Below are positions 1 to 11,599 of a stretch of DNA of 64,000 nucleotides, one piece after another. Source of the stretch: Mactromeris polynyma (Eukaryota > Mollusca > Bivalvia > Venerida > Mactridae); assembly GCA_032209605.1 (NCBI GenBank), contig JASFXZ010000032.1, positions 8,123,722 to 8,187,721 on the forward strand, read 5' to 3'. Below the pieces are notes generated by a model, which saw nothing but the letters and a program-made list of their open reading frames with translations, was not told where the DNA came from and ran no database searches. Every line of letters begins with the position of its first letter. Positions within the stretch are counted from its first letter, which is position 1. The translations under genes were made by a program, and so were the position numbers.

Positions 1-3000
1 GTAAGCTCGAGCAAAGCCCCTGAAAAACACAAGATAATCACTTCCGACACGCAGCAAAATGAAACATGAAAATGATAAAACCTCGCCAACCACTCACTAT
101 GGTGAATCTTGAAATGTTCAAGATGTGCATAATGTCGACAATTATCACATCAAGACACAACTTAAAAAAGTACAAAATATTTCTAAGTTGACCAAATTAA
201 ATTGATTGGTTTAAAAGCATTACACAGTAACTGTTCATCAGTCAAAGTAAAAAGTAGAAAGAAAACATTCTAAAACTGGATAAATATGGATATGTTTTTT
301 TGGTAACATGCAAGGCTCTTTAAATGACAGATATTCAAACTGTGCAATACAAGTTTTTGTAAGAAATCACAGAAAACAGGACACTGAAACACATACATAC
401 AACATACTCTCCTATCTATAGAGACATGGTTTAAAATTTAAATAGTGAAAGTGAAATTAGTCTTTATGTTTATAAATAAAGTAGAGAACTGTCTAGTTTC
501 GCTTTAAACCCTTAAATCAAAACTTGAAATGTAAGCTTCATTGTAAGCATAGGCAGACCAAGGGGCTGTTTTATCAATGTGTCTTACAAAAGTTTGGGCT
601 ACATTTTAGTGATAAGTTGATTGCCAATGGCATTTTCACAATTATTACAGTTATGACATTGTACTATTACACAGACTTACAATATTTGTCGTATGTTCTT
701 GATAGAGCTGTCGTCTATAGAAACGATGTATCATTGATATTTTTCCATTTTTAGTAAAAAAAAGAAATCTTATATTGTTATATCAAGTATCGTCGATATT
801 TCTCAACCGATGTATCGATATTGTCAATATGCATTTACCAAATCAGTGACAGCTCTAGGTCTTGAGTTAAAATAGGAATATTCAAAGCTACGACTGGTTG
901 ATAAAACGTCCCCCCATCTGTTAGGTGATTAACACATGATCTTACCTGTAAGCATTGGGTGAGTAGATACATTCTGTTAGGTGATTAACACATGATCTAA
1001 TTTACCTGTAAGCATTGGGTGAGTAGATACATTCCGTAGAGAAATAATCCAAATTCTTGAAGTACGCATACATAACAATCTCCTTTTCATACGTATATTT
1101 GAATGGTTTACATCTTGGTAACGCTCCATCAGTGCCCTGTAAAACAAACAGAATAAAATATCGCAGAGATGTAAGCAGCCCGAGGTAAAAAAGCATGGAA
1201 CTTATTTTTCATAATTATTTTCCAATGTCATGCAATTTACGATCACTGTTAACGAATGGCAGTTTTCTACAAATTCAAAGCTAATCAATTCAACCGACAA
1301 TTTTTCAGCCGTTTGTAATCGTTAGCATAAATTCCTAGGGGTATCACAATATGCCCGAAATGTACCACAATATATTGTAATACTAAAGCAACATATCGCA
1401 CTATGTACCACAATATATTGCAATACTAAAGCAACATATCGCACTATGTACCACAATATATTGCAATACTACAGCAACATATCGCATTATGTACCACAAT
1501 ATATTGCAATACTACAGCAACATATCGCACTATGTACCACAATATATTGCAATACTACAGCAACATATCGCATTATGTACCACAATATATTGTTTTTCTT
1601 CCACTCCAAACTCTTCAAATGTAATACAAACTAGATGAGGCAGTATAAGGCTACATAACTTTGAAGTAATATGAATTGAATCCATGCAAATCTAAGTGTG
1701 AATCAACTTACTGTTGTAATAGCCGTACACCTTCTAAGTCGTCCAATGTCACCCCGTAATACTGAAATATAACAGTAAAATAGTCAATGAATATTGAAGT
1801 GCTGATACCACAATTATTCTATCTAGAGTTTCATAGAGATAGTCAGCTCAAAAGAACATAATTTTCGCTTGTATTAGAAGTGCAGTAAAATCTCACTTAA
1901 AGACGATCTCAAACTCAGACCACATCATAATAAACTAGTATATATTTTTTCTTCCATATCTTAACTTGATGATCAGACGAACCCACAACTAAATCTGACT
2001 TTCTTCAGAACCAATGATGGTCTTATTATCAAGATGTTACTGTACTCAAGAAATATTAAATGTTATCAATACTACTGTATCTATACGGATAGCCAATTTT
2101 CTATGACAAACAACCTGTTCGGTACACATAGAGACAACTATTGCTCAAGACATTTTTCGAAACCTACCTACCAGTCAGGAAACAACTAAGTGTAGATGGA
2201 AAAAACAAAATTTATCTTGTATCTACAACACATGGTTCATACAGAACTTCTCCAAAAAAAAGTACTTTGCAAGGACAACACAAAGTACCAAGTAAATTGC
2301 TAGATTGAATAATTTTTTAGCGTTTGAACATAGTTATCGCCTGAATGGGCCGATGTTATGTTTCATCATTTTGACAATTTCTGATTTTTTTTAAAAATCA
2401 GACTGCCACAAAACCATCCGCCTGAGGAGGCTAAACATAGATCAATAATGGTATGGCCTTAATATAACAACTTACCATTCATGATAACAGTTTCTGCTAT
2501 ATCGTCAGCATTATGACCTGCAATATAAAGATATAAAGTACATTAACAATGTCCTCAAAATCAAATACATTCCTTTATTAATACATATAGTAAAATCTGT
2601 TTTCCAAAGTTTCTGCATTATCAAACACAATTGTTTCTTGAAATCATTCTTTTTTTCTAATATCTGTTCACTTAATGTTTCAATTAACCATCTACAGCAG
2701 TCTCATATCCCTGCAATATAACACAAACAGTGTCAATATCTAAAGACAAATAGATGAGTTCATAGGACATGGATGCATCGCTTTGGACTTGGTGGTCAAA
2801 TAAGGGTCATAACTCCTCCAAACATTGGTGGATTGTAATCAACATCAAACTTGATCATCCCATGCGTATGTGCCCAATATGAATTGAATTCATCTATCAT
2901 TCCAAGAGTTATTGATCAGAAACCAATTTTTTGCACAGACAGATGGACAGACAGAGGTAACATTTAAGGCTCCTTTTGGCATTCTTCAAATGGTGGGGCA

Positions 3001-6000
3001 TAAAAAGTTCAAACCATACACTGTTAAAATGTAATGAATGTAGCTGTCCCTACTACCTGATTTTCACTTCAATACTCATTAATTGAAGATCACTGAAAGG
3101 GAATAGGTTTTTACAAGGTTTGGAAAACTCAATTTTCAAAATTCATCATGACATCACCAGTTGAATAACAGAATGCTTAGCCCCAAGGTCATGGACAAAT
3201 GACATTTGATGTATTATCAGCCCTTTTTATTGGGCCCTATTTCCCAAAGAAAAAATAATACATTTTTCCCCTACTTAGAAAGAAAATTCCCCTTCAGTAA
3301 AATTATTTAAAATTTTAGCCTTATAAATACCCAAATTTGGTGATTCATGATACAAAAAAGGACCCGCCATACTTCCCCAAAAACTGAAAAAATGGTGGGT
3401 ATCATCATCAATCACATTGTCATAGAGACCATACATCTATTCTGGGGTGCCAACCTACCACCTCTCTATATGAAGTGAATGCTCTACCAACTGAGCTAAC
3501 CAGGCAAGCAGTGTCTATGTCAAACAACGAACACTTTTGTTCCATTTAAAATTCTCAAATGATCATGGAAGACATTATGCATTATGGTATGAGAGAAATA
3601 CTCTGTATTGTCATTTTTACCAGTTGTTATCAATTCTGTAATTTTCCACCATTTCGTTTCTCTCTGCGGTGGATATGATTAATTTTTTCTTGGTGATAAT
3701 TAACAAACAATGGATGTTTCCATAGCAGAGAAAAAACAAAATGGTGGAAAATTACAGAATTGAAAGCAACAATTATTTTGACATTCACACTACAGAAGTG
3801 TTAAGGACCTCTAACATCTTATTCTAACAACTGGTTAACAACTGACCACTCCCTGTAAGATGGCACATTTCTCCATCCCATACCATAAACATCAGAAATT
3901 TTCATGATCAATAAATTTGGGCTATTTTCACCATATCCTTAAATTTGTAAAATAGTAATAATAACAACTTTATTTAAAGCGGCAAGCCAAGTCTTCTCTG
4001 TGAGCCTCTATGATATATATATATGTTTACAATAACTGCTCCCTTAATACTGTCGAGCTATTTTTATGGCAAACAGAAAGGATCCCATTAATGCATACCC
4101 CCGGTACATTACCTGTAGTAATTTTATCGACTCCCAATAGAAGAGCTCCTCTATCTAACGCTTGGCGCCGGAAAACTCCGCAGAATGTACCTAAAATAAT
4201 AAAATTATTTCGATGCATCACTGTACTGACATGACTATATATGACTGAATGACTCAGTGGGTAAGGCATTTGCTTTGCTAACAGAATGGTTGAGGTTCAA
4301 GTACTGTGTATAATAAGTAGATAAAACTATATATGACTGAATGACTCAGTGGGTAAGGCATTTGCTTTGCTAACAGAATGGTTGAGGTTCAAGGACTGTG
4401 GAACATGAACATTTTAATACTTTTTTCTGTTATTTTAACCTTACCTTATATTTCCATTACCAACTAGTTTTTTTGTGTCCTGCGAATCAATATATATTTT
4501 TTTGTTATGATATGGCTTTGATGTTTTTCATTTTCTTTTTTTGGTTTGAATTCATTTCAGAACAAATGTGTATTCATTACAGTTCAATTCTGTTGAATAT
4601 ATACTCAGTACATTTCAAAACACACAACTTTTTACCAACCATACTTCATTAAATTTCATTTTTTTACTTCTGAAACTCATTTTTTATGAAAAGACTTGTC
4701 GATTGTCATTTAGCATACGTGTTGCATACACGTGCCATATGTCGTGTCAAGTTCTTTTCTTGTATCCTAAAAGTCATTAAATGAAAATTTAGAAATCCCA
4801 CATTATGTGTTATTAGATGAACTGAGTATACAGTGTTCAGCCCTGTGGTGTAATGACTAGCTGAACATCCTAAACAATAAACTACATGGTCTTCAAATGC
4901 TACAAAATGTCAAGTAAAAGAAAACACTTCTTCATTTAATACTAACTCTCTTTTTCTTCATAAACAAAGAAAATTATTACACCAGAAAGATCTGATTCCC
5001 TATCTGCATGGTTTGCAAACAAGTGTCTCTGAGCCACAGAGCCATCTATCAGATTATTATTTTGATGTACTTTCTACCAAGACGCTAACAGTGCATTTTC
5101 ACTGCAAAACACATGGAAACACACTAGGTACTAAATGTACCAAATTTAGAATTTGATGAGTAATATATTCACGTTTTCACAGCTTAGAAAAACTGTTCTA
5201 TATGAGTCAGGAAAGTTGTATAACACATTTTCATACAAAAGTACATACAAAAGTACACCAGTTTCCTTAGGAGTGTGTACACAATACAGTCGCACCTCGT
5301 TCATTCAAATTCATTGGGTCCGAAACTTTATTTTGAATAATATTCGAATAATAGTTTTCGAAATGGCCCATTTCAATTCGACGTTCATAAATCGGGACCC
5401 GATTTTTATTTCAGATAATATAGAGTATTCAGAGAGATGGTCCTCAAGTAATTCAATGTGGTCAGACAGATGCGACATGAAGTTAAAATACTGAAAACTT
5501 ACAGTTGTTTTTCAAACCAATCTGTTTGACTATTGCGTCCATTGTCCATCCATACAGCTCCTATATCAAGAGAAGAATACACAAAAATGGTAATAAGTCG
5601 TAATTTTCTTTTGAAACAGAAAATGGAAATGTGCAAAATGCAGTAAAAATGGCATACAAAGATGGATCAGTGACCTGATATAATTTTTTTTGTCTGATAT
5701 TTTCTAAAAAGAGCCGTTCTATCTACCCGAACTTCACATAGGGCCAGTAGACAGCAAATAAACACTTTTCAAATCTTGTCTTATAAACAAATCTGATCTG
5801 ATAAAAATATATATACTCATATGTATACTCAGTCAAAAAAGGAAATATGCATGGCGCACTGCGCTGATACTTTGTAACCAATTTATATTAGTCAATTTTT
5901 TTTCAGTTGAGGCAATACAGATAACAAAAAATATACCACCAGATAGAAATTAAAATGATCTTTCAGTTGGTACCAAATATGTCTGTGTTTATCCCCCATG

Positions 6001-9000
6001 GTATCGAAAAATATCCATATTATCCCATACTCAGACTCTAATGTTTGGAAATCAATTAAATTATTCAGGTACCGATATGTTCAGACTTAAATAAGGCCAT
6101 CGTTTAAAAAGTGTTTGTTTGCGGTTACGCGACCCAGAATTGTAACAGTGGGTAGGTAGGTAGTTTTTTTAGTTTAGTACTGTAATGGCTAAAAGACCAC
6201 AAAAATATCATGAGTCGGTTGCGTAACTGCAAACAATCTTTTTAAGATGGCCTAACATAGGATGTTTTCAACACAAATGTCAGTGAATCAAACTATACCT
6301 CGTACGAGATAATCTTCAAAGGCAGATCATACTGAAGTTGATTCCTTTTCACAGTCTGAAATAAATCAAAAGGATTACATAACACCAGCCAGCGTTTCTT
6401 CAGTCATTGTTATGGCAATTTTTGTCATTTTCCTTATGATAACTAGATCTGTCCATAAGACATGGACTTTTCAATTGATTGCAAAAAGGGCCATAACTCC
6501 TTCAAAAATTGGTTTGTTGTAACTAAAATCAAACTTAATAGGCTTGTATTTTATTATTCTATGATAAGTGCCTAATATGAATTGAATCAATAAATCTTTT
6601 CAACAGTTAATGATCAGAAATCATTCTTGCACCGATGGACCCACAGAAGAACAGACAGGGGTAACACTTTATGCCCCTTCACCATTCTTCAAATAGCAGG
6701 GGCATTAAATTTCCCATTGTAAAATACCTATATGGAAAGGCAACTCCTTTGGTGGATTCTAACCAAAATTAAACTTGATTGTATGTGTTATACCTCCAGT
6801 GAATCATCCCTGTATCCTGTAATACCTTCATCCACTGACAGTAACACAAGCTTCAATTCGTAATTATATCGTTCATTCAATAACTTCATAATATAAGCCA
6901 GAACAGTCGAGTCTGTAAAAATAGAATTTGTAAGTTAACGCTAAACTATTCTATTTCACATCAATTTATTACACATTACAGTCAGACCTCGTTAAATAGA
7001 CAACCTTCTATCCAAACTTGGTATCATCCAAACTACGAGTGTCCATGTAGAGACAGTGAAGTATGCTTCTAAGAATCTGGTTGAATATTGGATTCAAACC
7101 CATAACCATTGAAACAGAACACAAGCTCTGTGCCCCTATACAACTAAACATTCAAGTTACATACATTAGTTTGTGGATTTATGCAGAGACAGTCGTGGAA
7201 ATGGTATCAAAATTATGATTTAGCCTTAACTGGCTCAAAATACTTATCAAATTGACTAGTAATGTTTAAGTTCTTGATTTGTTGATGGACAAAGCACTTG
7301 TCATCGGCCAAAAGACAAAAAGCAAATATAAAACACTGAAATAGTTATGTGCAAATTGCAAATGCCAGATAGTAAGCAAGGGAAAGTATGCTACCAACAT
7401 AAAGGTCATGTACCAGTCAGTTTTACCTCCCTTCAATTTCAGCTAAAATAAGTATATGATTAACAATCTCAAAAAAAACAACGACAACAGTAACAACAAC
7501 AACAATGGGGCATGAAAATGGCTTAGGATAGAAGATAATAAGAGTTAATTCTCCTACTTAGACAACATGAACTGCATGACTGTTGTCTACATGATATAGA
7601 TGGCTAAACTGGAGGACAATGATAGGGCAGATTGGGTTAGTGTGGTCTAACGTTATATGTTAATCAAAGTGGACAGGATATTCTGATTATCAACACATAC
7701 ATGTATGCATAACTAATATTTTTAATATATATAATAACAGTCGGACCTTGTTCATTCGAATTCATCAGGTCCGAAATTGTAAGAAGACACATCGGTATCT
7801 GATTTTCTATTTGGATGATACCATGTATTGATGTATGTATTTGGACAGAAGGTTGTTGAATAAACGAGGTCGGACTGTTATTAAATGTAGCGACTTGCCT
7901 CTCCGACAATGAGGTTTGTTCCATAGTTTCAGCATATAATAACAGGAGCCATATTTGCATTTAAAGTGTTGTTTGGTACAATCCCTAAATGTCACTGTAA
8001 GATATTTTATTGAACAAAGATCCAACGTTAATATTTTACAAGATATCAAACCTTACCTTTACCACCTGATGCACCGATGGCAATTGTTTCTCCTTTGGTG
8101 AACAAGTTTGCATCACATATAGTTTTATGTATTTCTTCTTCAAAGGCAAAGTAGAAACATTCCTTACACAGCGCATCTCCCTGAAACACAAATATTCAAT
8201 AGTTTCTTTCATCAGACTTCATGAAAGTTTAAGGACTGTCTGACAAGTCAGACAAATTCCCTGCAGGTCATGTAGCTTTTAGGAAGTTCCCTGACTAAAT
8301 GTCCAGTAAGTTTATAAGCTACCATACATTCAATGCCTGTAAATTTCAGACCAAAATTTGTTTTGGTCACAAAATCATATTGTAAATTTCTCTGACTGAA
8401 TGTCAGAAAATCTGTGGAGCAATTTAAGAAAGCTTATCATAGATATTATTTTCATAATAAATTCATTTCAAGTTCACTTCTTTTTAGTTTCAAAAATTAA
8501 CAAGATCAATTTCAATTATATGACTCTAAATGTGCACTTCAGTACTATACGGTGAGTAAGTTACCCATTTCTTGCTTTGTGTATTGTGACGCCTCTAGCT
8601 ATGAGTATACATAGGTTTTAACCACGGACATATAAACCATGGATTCAAAACAGACTGGTATATGATTTAGACTTGTTTGAACTCTCGAGAGCATTTCTTC
8701 TGAGAGCAAACTTTCGGAACACCTCGTACAATTCTAAGAAAATTATCCATAAAAAGCCTGAGGTGTTTCGATTAGCAGTAAAAACTTGGTGACGTCCGCA
8801 TACATGTGAGCTCTCCTGATTTCTGCGGGTGATTCCCGGATTTGACAGCCAACTCATGCTCTCCCGGACGCGAGCCGCGATCTCCCGATTTTCAAGTAAA
8901 CTTCATAATTTTTTGTTATGGGGTCTTTTTTAGTTCATTCCTGACTGGTTCGCTGAAATTACTTGTCAAACTGATATTACCGAAAGAGTAAAATCAGAAT

Positions 9001-10899
9001 ACCAGTCTGAAAATCGTTATATAGACGCTCTAAACCATGGAATTAAGCGCTTGGAGACACTGTTCAAAATACGACACTACACTTGCTTGTCATGTTGTTT
9101 ATTCAAGTTTCACAAGTTTCTATTGTATTCAGATATGACAATAGTTAATTGGTGACTCTATTAAAGGGATGACCCCCAGATTACGAGTTAATTCGCAGAA
9201 TATTGCTATTAACAGCTTATGATAGGGATGAAGACATTATATGGACAAAATTTCAGCCACGCAAAAATCTCCCATTTTGAGTCTCAATCTCCCGCTTTTC
9301 GAGGTGCAATCTCCCAATTTGCCTTCAGAAAAGGTTCACATGTAAGCATCCGCCATCTTGTTTCGGAATCCAGAGAAGTTGACATTTTGAACAGCTGAAA
9401 TTGTCATGTTTACAACAGCTATATATTTATTGACGGTATTAATATATTTTGTGTTTATCTTGTTGTTGTTTGCTGGTGTGCATTTTTGGTTCTATACTGA
9501 GTTGTAAGACTGAACGAGAGTTGTTTAATACAATGAAATTTCTATTCAAATCAACGACACTTACCGACCGACCGCTAAGGCTTGTAGGTAAATTGCACAC
9601 TAAGGAATAAAGGATTGTGGGTAAAATATGTCAGATTTTTTTTCTTATCATTTCATCGATATCAGCCTGTTTCGAATCACTGGTTTATATCTTGGTGGTT
9701 TTAACGGCAACCGGTCAACTCGTACCGTAGTCAACTCGTACGTCGGTCAACTCGTACCATTTTGGTCAACTCGTACCGTGGTCAGCTCGTACCGTAGTTA
9801 ACTCGTACCTTTGTCAATTTAACTTGTACCTTTGTCAATTTTTACCTGTTTTGGTCAACTAGTACCTTACTATTTGGTCAACTCGTACCTTATATAACTT
9901 TAATCTGTATACTAATGCATATTTTTAGTGCTTTTTTCAGATATCATTTAGGATTGACATCAGTTATTGTGAACATTTTGCCAGAGGAAGCCTAGGAAAA
10001 TGATACTCATCAATACATCAATTGGTGCATTTATTTGTATACTTTATCGTTATCAAGATCGTTTGTTCCAAGAAATGTGTACATTATGCATTAATATAAA
10101 AAGAGATATTAATTAGCATAAAAAATGACTTGAATTACGAAGGTACGAGTTGACCAACTGGCGTTATATGCCGACTATTAAGTAATGATTAACGGTACTG
10201 TGAAAGTTTGATATGTTTACACTGGTCACAAATGAACCACACAATACAGGAAAAGCTTACTTTTAATCATATTAACTCTATTAATAAGTGTTTGTATGAC
10301 TTGAATATGACTTGTTTTACCGAAGGTACGAGTTGACCAACTGGTATTAGCTGCCGCATAATAAGTACTGACAAACATTACCAGTATAGTTATACTGTTC
10401 AAATTGTTCACCGAATACAGGAAAATACAGTAACACTTAATTATATAATGAATAACTGTTAATACTAACTGTTAAAAAAATGAAGGTACGAGTTAACTAC
10501 GGTACGAGCTGACCATGGTACGAGTTGACCAAAAACGGTACGAGTTGACCGACGTACGAGTTGACTACGGTACGAGTTGACTGGAAACCGTTTTAACCAA
10601 GTATTTATTTATTCAAATTAAATGCAGAAAGAGGCAAACAGTCCGGCATGACGTTATGTGTTTATGCATCAGTCACATGTAAATGATGTAATGTATTGAA
10701 ACTGCCAGTGCTACCCATTATTGCAACGTAGTCGCGAATTCATATTGCAAATCACAACAGTGCGTACAATTGATAAATAATCAAAACTTGATTAATAACA
10801 GTAAACACGTAAGTGAACCATATATGTCTTAAATGTACTTACTGTCTTAGGACGCTTCAGAATCGCCGATTTTTCACAAATGTTACAAATAACTGGCAT
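1..10899 (-). CDS. CTU1: Cytoplasmic tRNA 2-thiolation protein 1 (partial, C-terminus outside window)
   Basis: CTU1/NCS6 is the adenylating enzyme that, with CTU2 and the URM1 sulfur relay, thiolates wobble U34 of cytosolic tRNAs Lys, Glu and Gln. Ten exons, read leftward: 10899-10843, 8180-8057, 6912-6794, 6355-6299, 5560-5503, 4190-4113, 2517-2476, 1761-1712, 1136-1006, 19-1 (open at the edge). All junctions are GT/AG and in phase, giving residues 1-245 of about 350 usual for the family. Visible: N-terminal zinc-type pairs CNIC and CKEC (Cys24, Cys27), the PP-loop ATP-binding motif SGGKDST at 57-63 split across exons 2 and 3, [18 protein letters not shown] from 139, HNADDIAET from 166, RCTAITT, and [14 protein letters not shown] in exon 9. 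The start is the MPVICNIC methionine, which matches the family; the frame stays open upstream but that is 5' leader. RBM39 is divergent, 1.9 kb away. Identity is secure. Confidence 0.96.
917..1034. repeat. Tandem duplication of CTU1 exon 9 end and splice donor
   Basis: Two copies of a roughly 56-60 bp segment lie at 917-972 and 973-1034. They differ mainly by a small indel next to the donor. On the minus strand each copy holds the last coding bases of exon 9 (ending in the SPNAYR codons), the AG|GTAA donor and some intron. The coding copy is 973-1034; the copy at 917-972 lies just downstream in the intron. Using the second donor would read a TAA stop two bases into the retained segment. Confidence 0.9.
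1361..1597. repeat. 43 bp minisatellite, about 5 copies
   Basis: The phrase TGTACCACAATATATTG recurs at 1361, 1404, 1447, 1490, 1533 and 1576, an exact 43 bp period. Copies differ by single bases. It lies in the CTU1 intron between exons 8 and 9. A short open frame over it is a by-product of the repeat. Confidence 0.93.
1881..2044. mobile_element. MITE, CAGTAAAACCTC family (diverged copy)
   Basis: The left end reads GCAGTAAAATCTCACTTAAAG and the right end GGTCTTATTATCAAGATGTTAC followed by TGTA. These are degraded versions of the inverted termini seen intact at 46001-46185. It lies in the CTU1 intron between exons 7 and 8. There is no coding capacity. Confidence 0.7.
2045..2475. other. CTU1 intron 7 remainder, no feature seen
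   Basis: AT-rich intron sequence between the diverged MITE and exon 7. I see no open frame of interest, no repeat shared with the rest of the window and no RNA gene. Confidence 0.5.
2740..3010. repeat. Dispersed repeat, family E copy 1
   Basis: This block shares order and wording with 6435-6712: a segment with GGTCATAACTCCTCCAAA, then CCAATATGAATTGAATTC, then a run rich in CAGACAGA, then CATTCTTCAAATGGTGGGGC. The similarity is interrupted but colinear over about 270 bp, so they are two copies of an old interspersed repeat. No terminal inverted repeats or coding sequence were recognised. Confidence 0.7.
3214..3402. repeat. Dispersed repeat, family A copy 1
   Basis: Colinear with 16513-16713 and 59750-59945. 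Shared landmarks are CCCCTACTTAGAAAGAAAAT, CCCCTTCAGTAAAATTATT, TAGCCTTATAAATACCCAAA, TTTGGTGATTCATGAT and a final ACTTCCCCAAAAACTGAAAA. Shorter pieces occur near 63185 and, reversed, near 26490. About 190 bp, no open frame. Confidence 0.85.
3440..3507 (-). repeat. tRNA-derived SINE head
   Basis: On the minus strand it reads TGGTTAGCTCAGTTGGTAGA, a canonical Pol III A box with D-arm, then a degraded anticodon region and a weak B box. The acceptor stem does not pair, so this is a SINE or tRNA fossil and not a working tRNA. Confidence 0.7.
3624..3765. mobile_element. Foldback MITE, about 142 bp
   Basis: The left arm begins CAATTCTGTAATTTTCCACC and the right arm ends GGTGGAAAATTACAGAATTG, a perfect 20 bp inverted match. 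The match extends imperfectly inward through GTTTCTCTCTGC / GCAGAGAAAAAAC for about 40 bp. It lies in the CTU1 intron between exons 6 and 7. No coding capacity. Confidence 0.85.
4236..4402 (+). repeat. Tandemly duplicated tRNA-like SINE fragment
   Basis: A segment of about 85 bp containing TGACTCAGTGGGTAAGGCAT and GGTTGAGGTTCAAG occurs twice in a row (about 4236-4320 and 4321-4402), nearly identical. The A-box and B-box-like words suggest tRNA ancestry. The high identity of the two copies points to a recent tandem duplication. Confidence 0.75.
5285..5425. mobile_element. MITE, CAGTCGGACCT family (right end lost)
   Basis: The left end ACAGTCGCACCTCGTTCATT matches the termini of the intact copy at 7734-7881. 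The interior carries TCGGGACCCGATTTTTATTT, seen also in the 51930 copy. The right terminus is not recognisable. Located just inside CTU1 intron 5, next to exon 5. Confidence 0.7.
6435..6712. repeat. Dispersed repeat, family E copy 2
   Basis: Colinear with 2740-3010, sharing GGCCATAACTCCTTCAAA, CCTAATATGAATTGAATC, AACAGACAGGGGTAACA and CATTCTTCAAATAGCAGGGG. It sits in the CTU1 intron between exons 3 and 4. No open frame. Confidence 0.7.
6978..7050. mobile_element. MITE fragment, CAGTCGGACCT family
   Basis: ACAGTCAGACCTCGTTAAAT at the left is followed by ACAACCTTCTATCCAAAC, the inverted form of the TTTGGACAGAAGGTTGTTGA segment in the intact copy. This suggests a short internally deleted copy. 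It lies next to CTU1 exon 3. Confidence 0.6.
7734..7881. mobile_element. MITE, CAGTCGGACCT family (intact copy)
   Basis: A 148 bp element with terminal inverted repeats AACAGTCGGACCTTGTTCAT and GAATAAACGAGGTCGGACTG, flanked by A/T-rich TA. The size, TA flanks and CAGT termini fit a Tc1/mariner/pogo-type non-autonomous element. It lies in CTU1 intron 2. Related copies: 5285, 6978, 51930. Confidence 0.85.
8181..9696. other. CTU1 intron 1, proximal part
   Basis: Mostly featureless intron. Around 8810-8900 and 9265-9330 the word ATCTCCCG/ATCTCCCA recurs several times in somewhat GC-richer sequence, which looks like a decayed repeat that I cannot name. No exon or RNA gene is supported. Confidence 0.4.
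9697..10598. mobile_element. Long-TIR element with iterated GGTACGAGTTGAC motif
   Basis: A 902 bp element bounded by GGTTTTAACGG on the left and CCGTTTTAACC on the right. The terminal inverted repeats are about 116 bp (9697-9812 and 10483-10598) and nearly identical. Each TIR is itself an array of the motif GGTACGAGTTGAC (or its complement GTCAACTCGTACC) at intervals of about 13-20 bp. In all there are about 17 copies, counting three more on the left inner flank and two inside. The interior also holds two imperfect units of about 180 bp, each starting AAGGTACGAGTTGACCAACT (10138 and 10322). No transposase frame is visible, so it would be non-autonomous. It lies wholly in CTU1 intron 1. Confidence 0.88.
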
Positions 10900-11165
10900 C
10901 GTCGTAATATTGTAGTTAGAGCTACACGCAATCCCTTCCGTACCTTTCCGTAACGAAGCTCCCACACAGTGGTCTCCCTTCGTTCTGCCGCAAATACCTT
11001 TACTGAACGCAGGGCTGGAAACGACAGATAACAAAATGTATGCTATGAAAAGTGTAATTTGGAAGATATTTAATTCCATGTAAGTGAACATAAACATACT
11101 GTGAAATACTCCATATTACGTACGTGATAGTTGAGAGCGTTCAATCGCCAAATATACATAAACTC

Positions 11166-11596
11166 AAATATTTGAAGACCTCTTCAATTATTTGGAGAGC
11201 TCTCCAATTATTTGAAGAGTTCTCCAATTCAATTGAAGAGACTTCTCCAAATGAATGTTAGTAATTACTGTATATTGTATTGTTTCAAATTAAGACGAAT
11301 AAATGCTCTCCACAATTGAATTAAATAGTTCAATAATAGAATATGAGATATCTTCAAATCAATACGGATAAGTACGGATTTGTTAGAATTGGAGCTATCT
11401 ATGAATCAGTTGTTGCCCTCATTAATTAAATAACAGCTCTCTTTTAATCGATTTAGAAAGCGCTCTAATTCAATTCATGAGAGCAAAAATGAATTGTTGC
11501 TAGCAATAAGTATATAATTATAGCAACAAATATTCATTTGAAGAGGTATCTTAATTGTTTGAAGCGGTGTCTAATTATTTGAAGAGCTCTTCAAAT
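11166..11596. mobile_element. Long-TIR palindromic element with TTTGAAGAG subrepeats
   Basis: The left arm (11166-11255) and right arm (about 11530-11596) are imperfect inverted copies: ATTTGAAGACCTCTTCAATT on the left against AATTATTTGAAGAGCTCTTC on the right, both ending at ATTCATTTGAAGAG or its complement. Each arm repeats the small palindrome TGAAGAGCTCTTCA and variants. Noncoding. It begins about 270 bp upstream of the CTU1 start codon. Confidence 0.75.
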
Positions 11597-11599
11597 GTC

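Noticed and set aside
10900..11097. An extended CTU1 N-terminus from an upstream in-frame Met at 11097
   Set aside because: The frame is open, but the family starts at MPxxC; the extra residues resemble nothing and lie where the 5' leader is expected.
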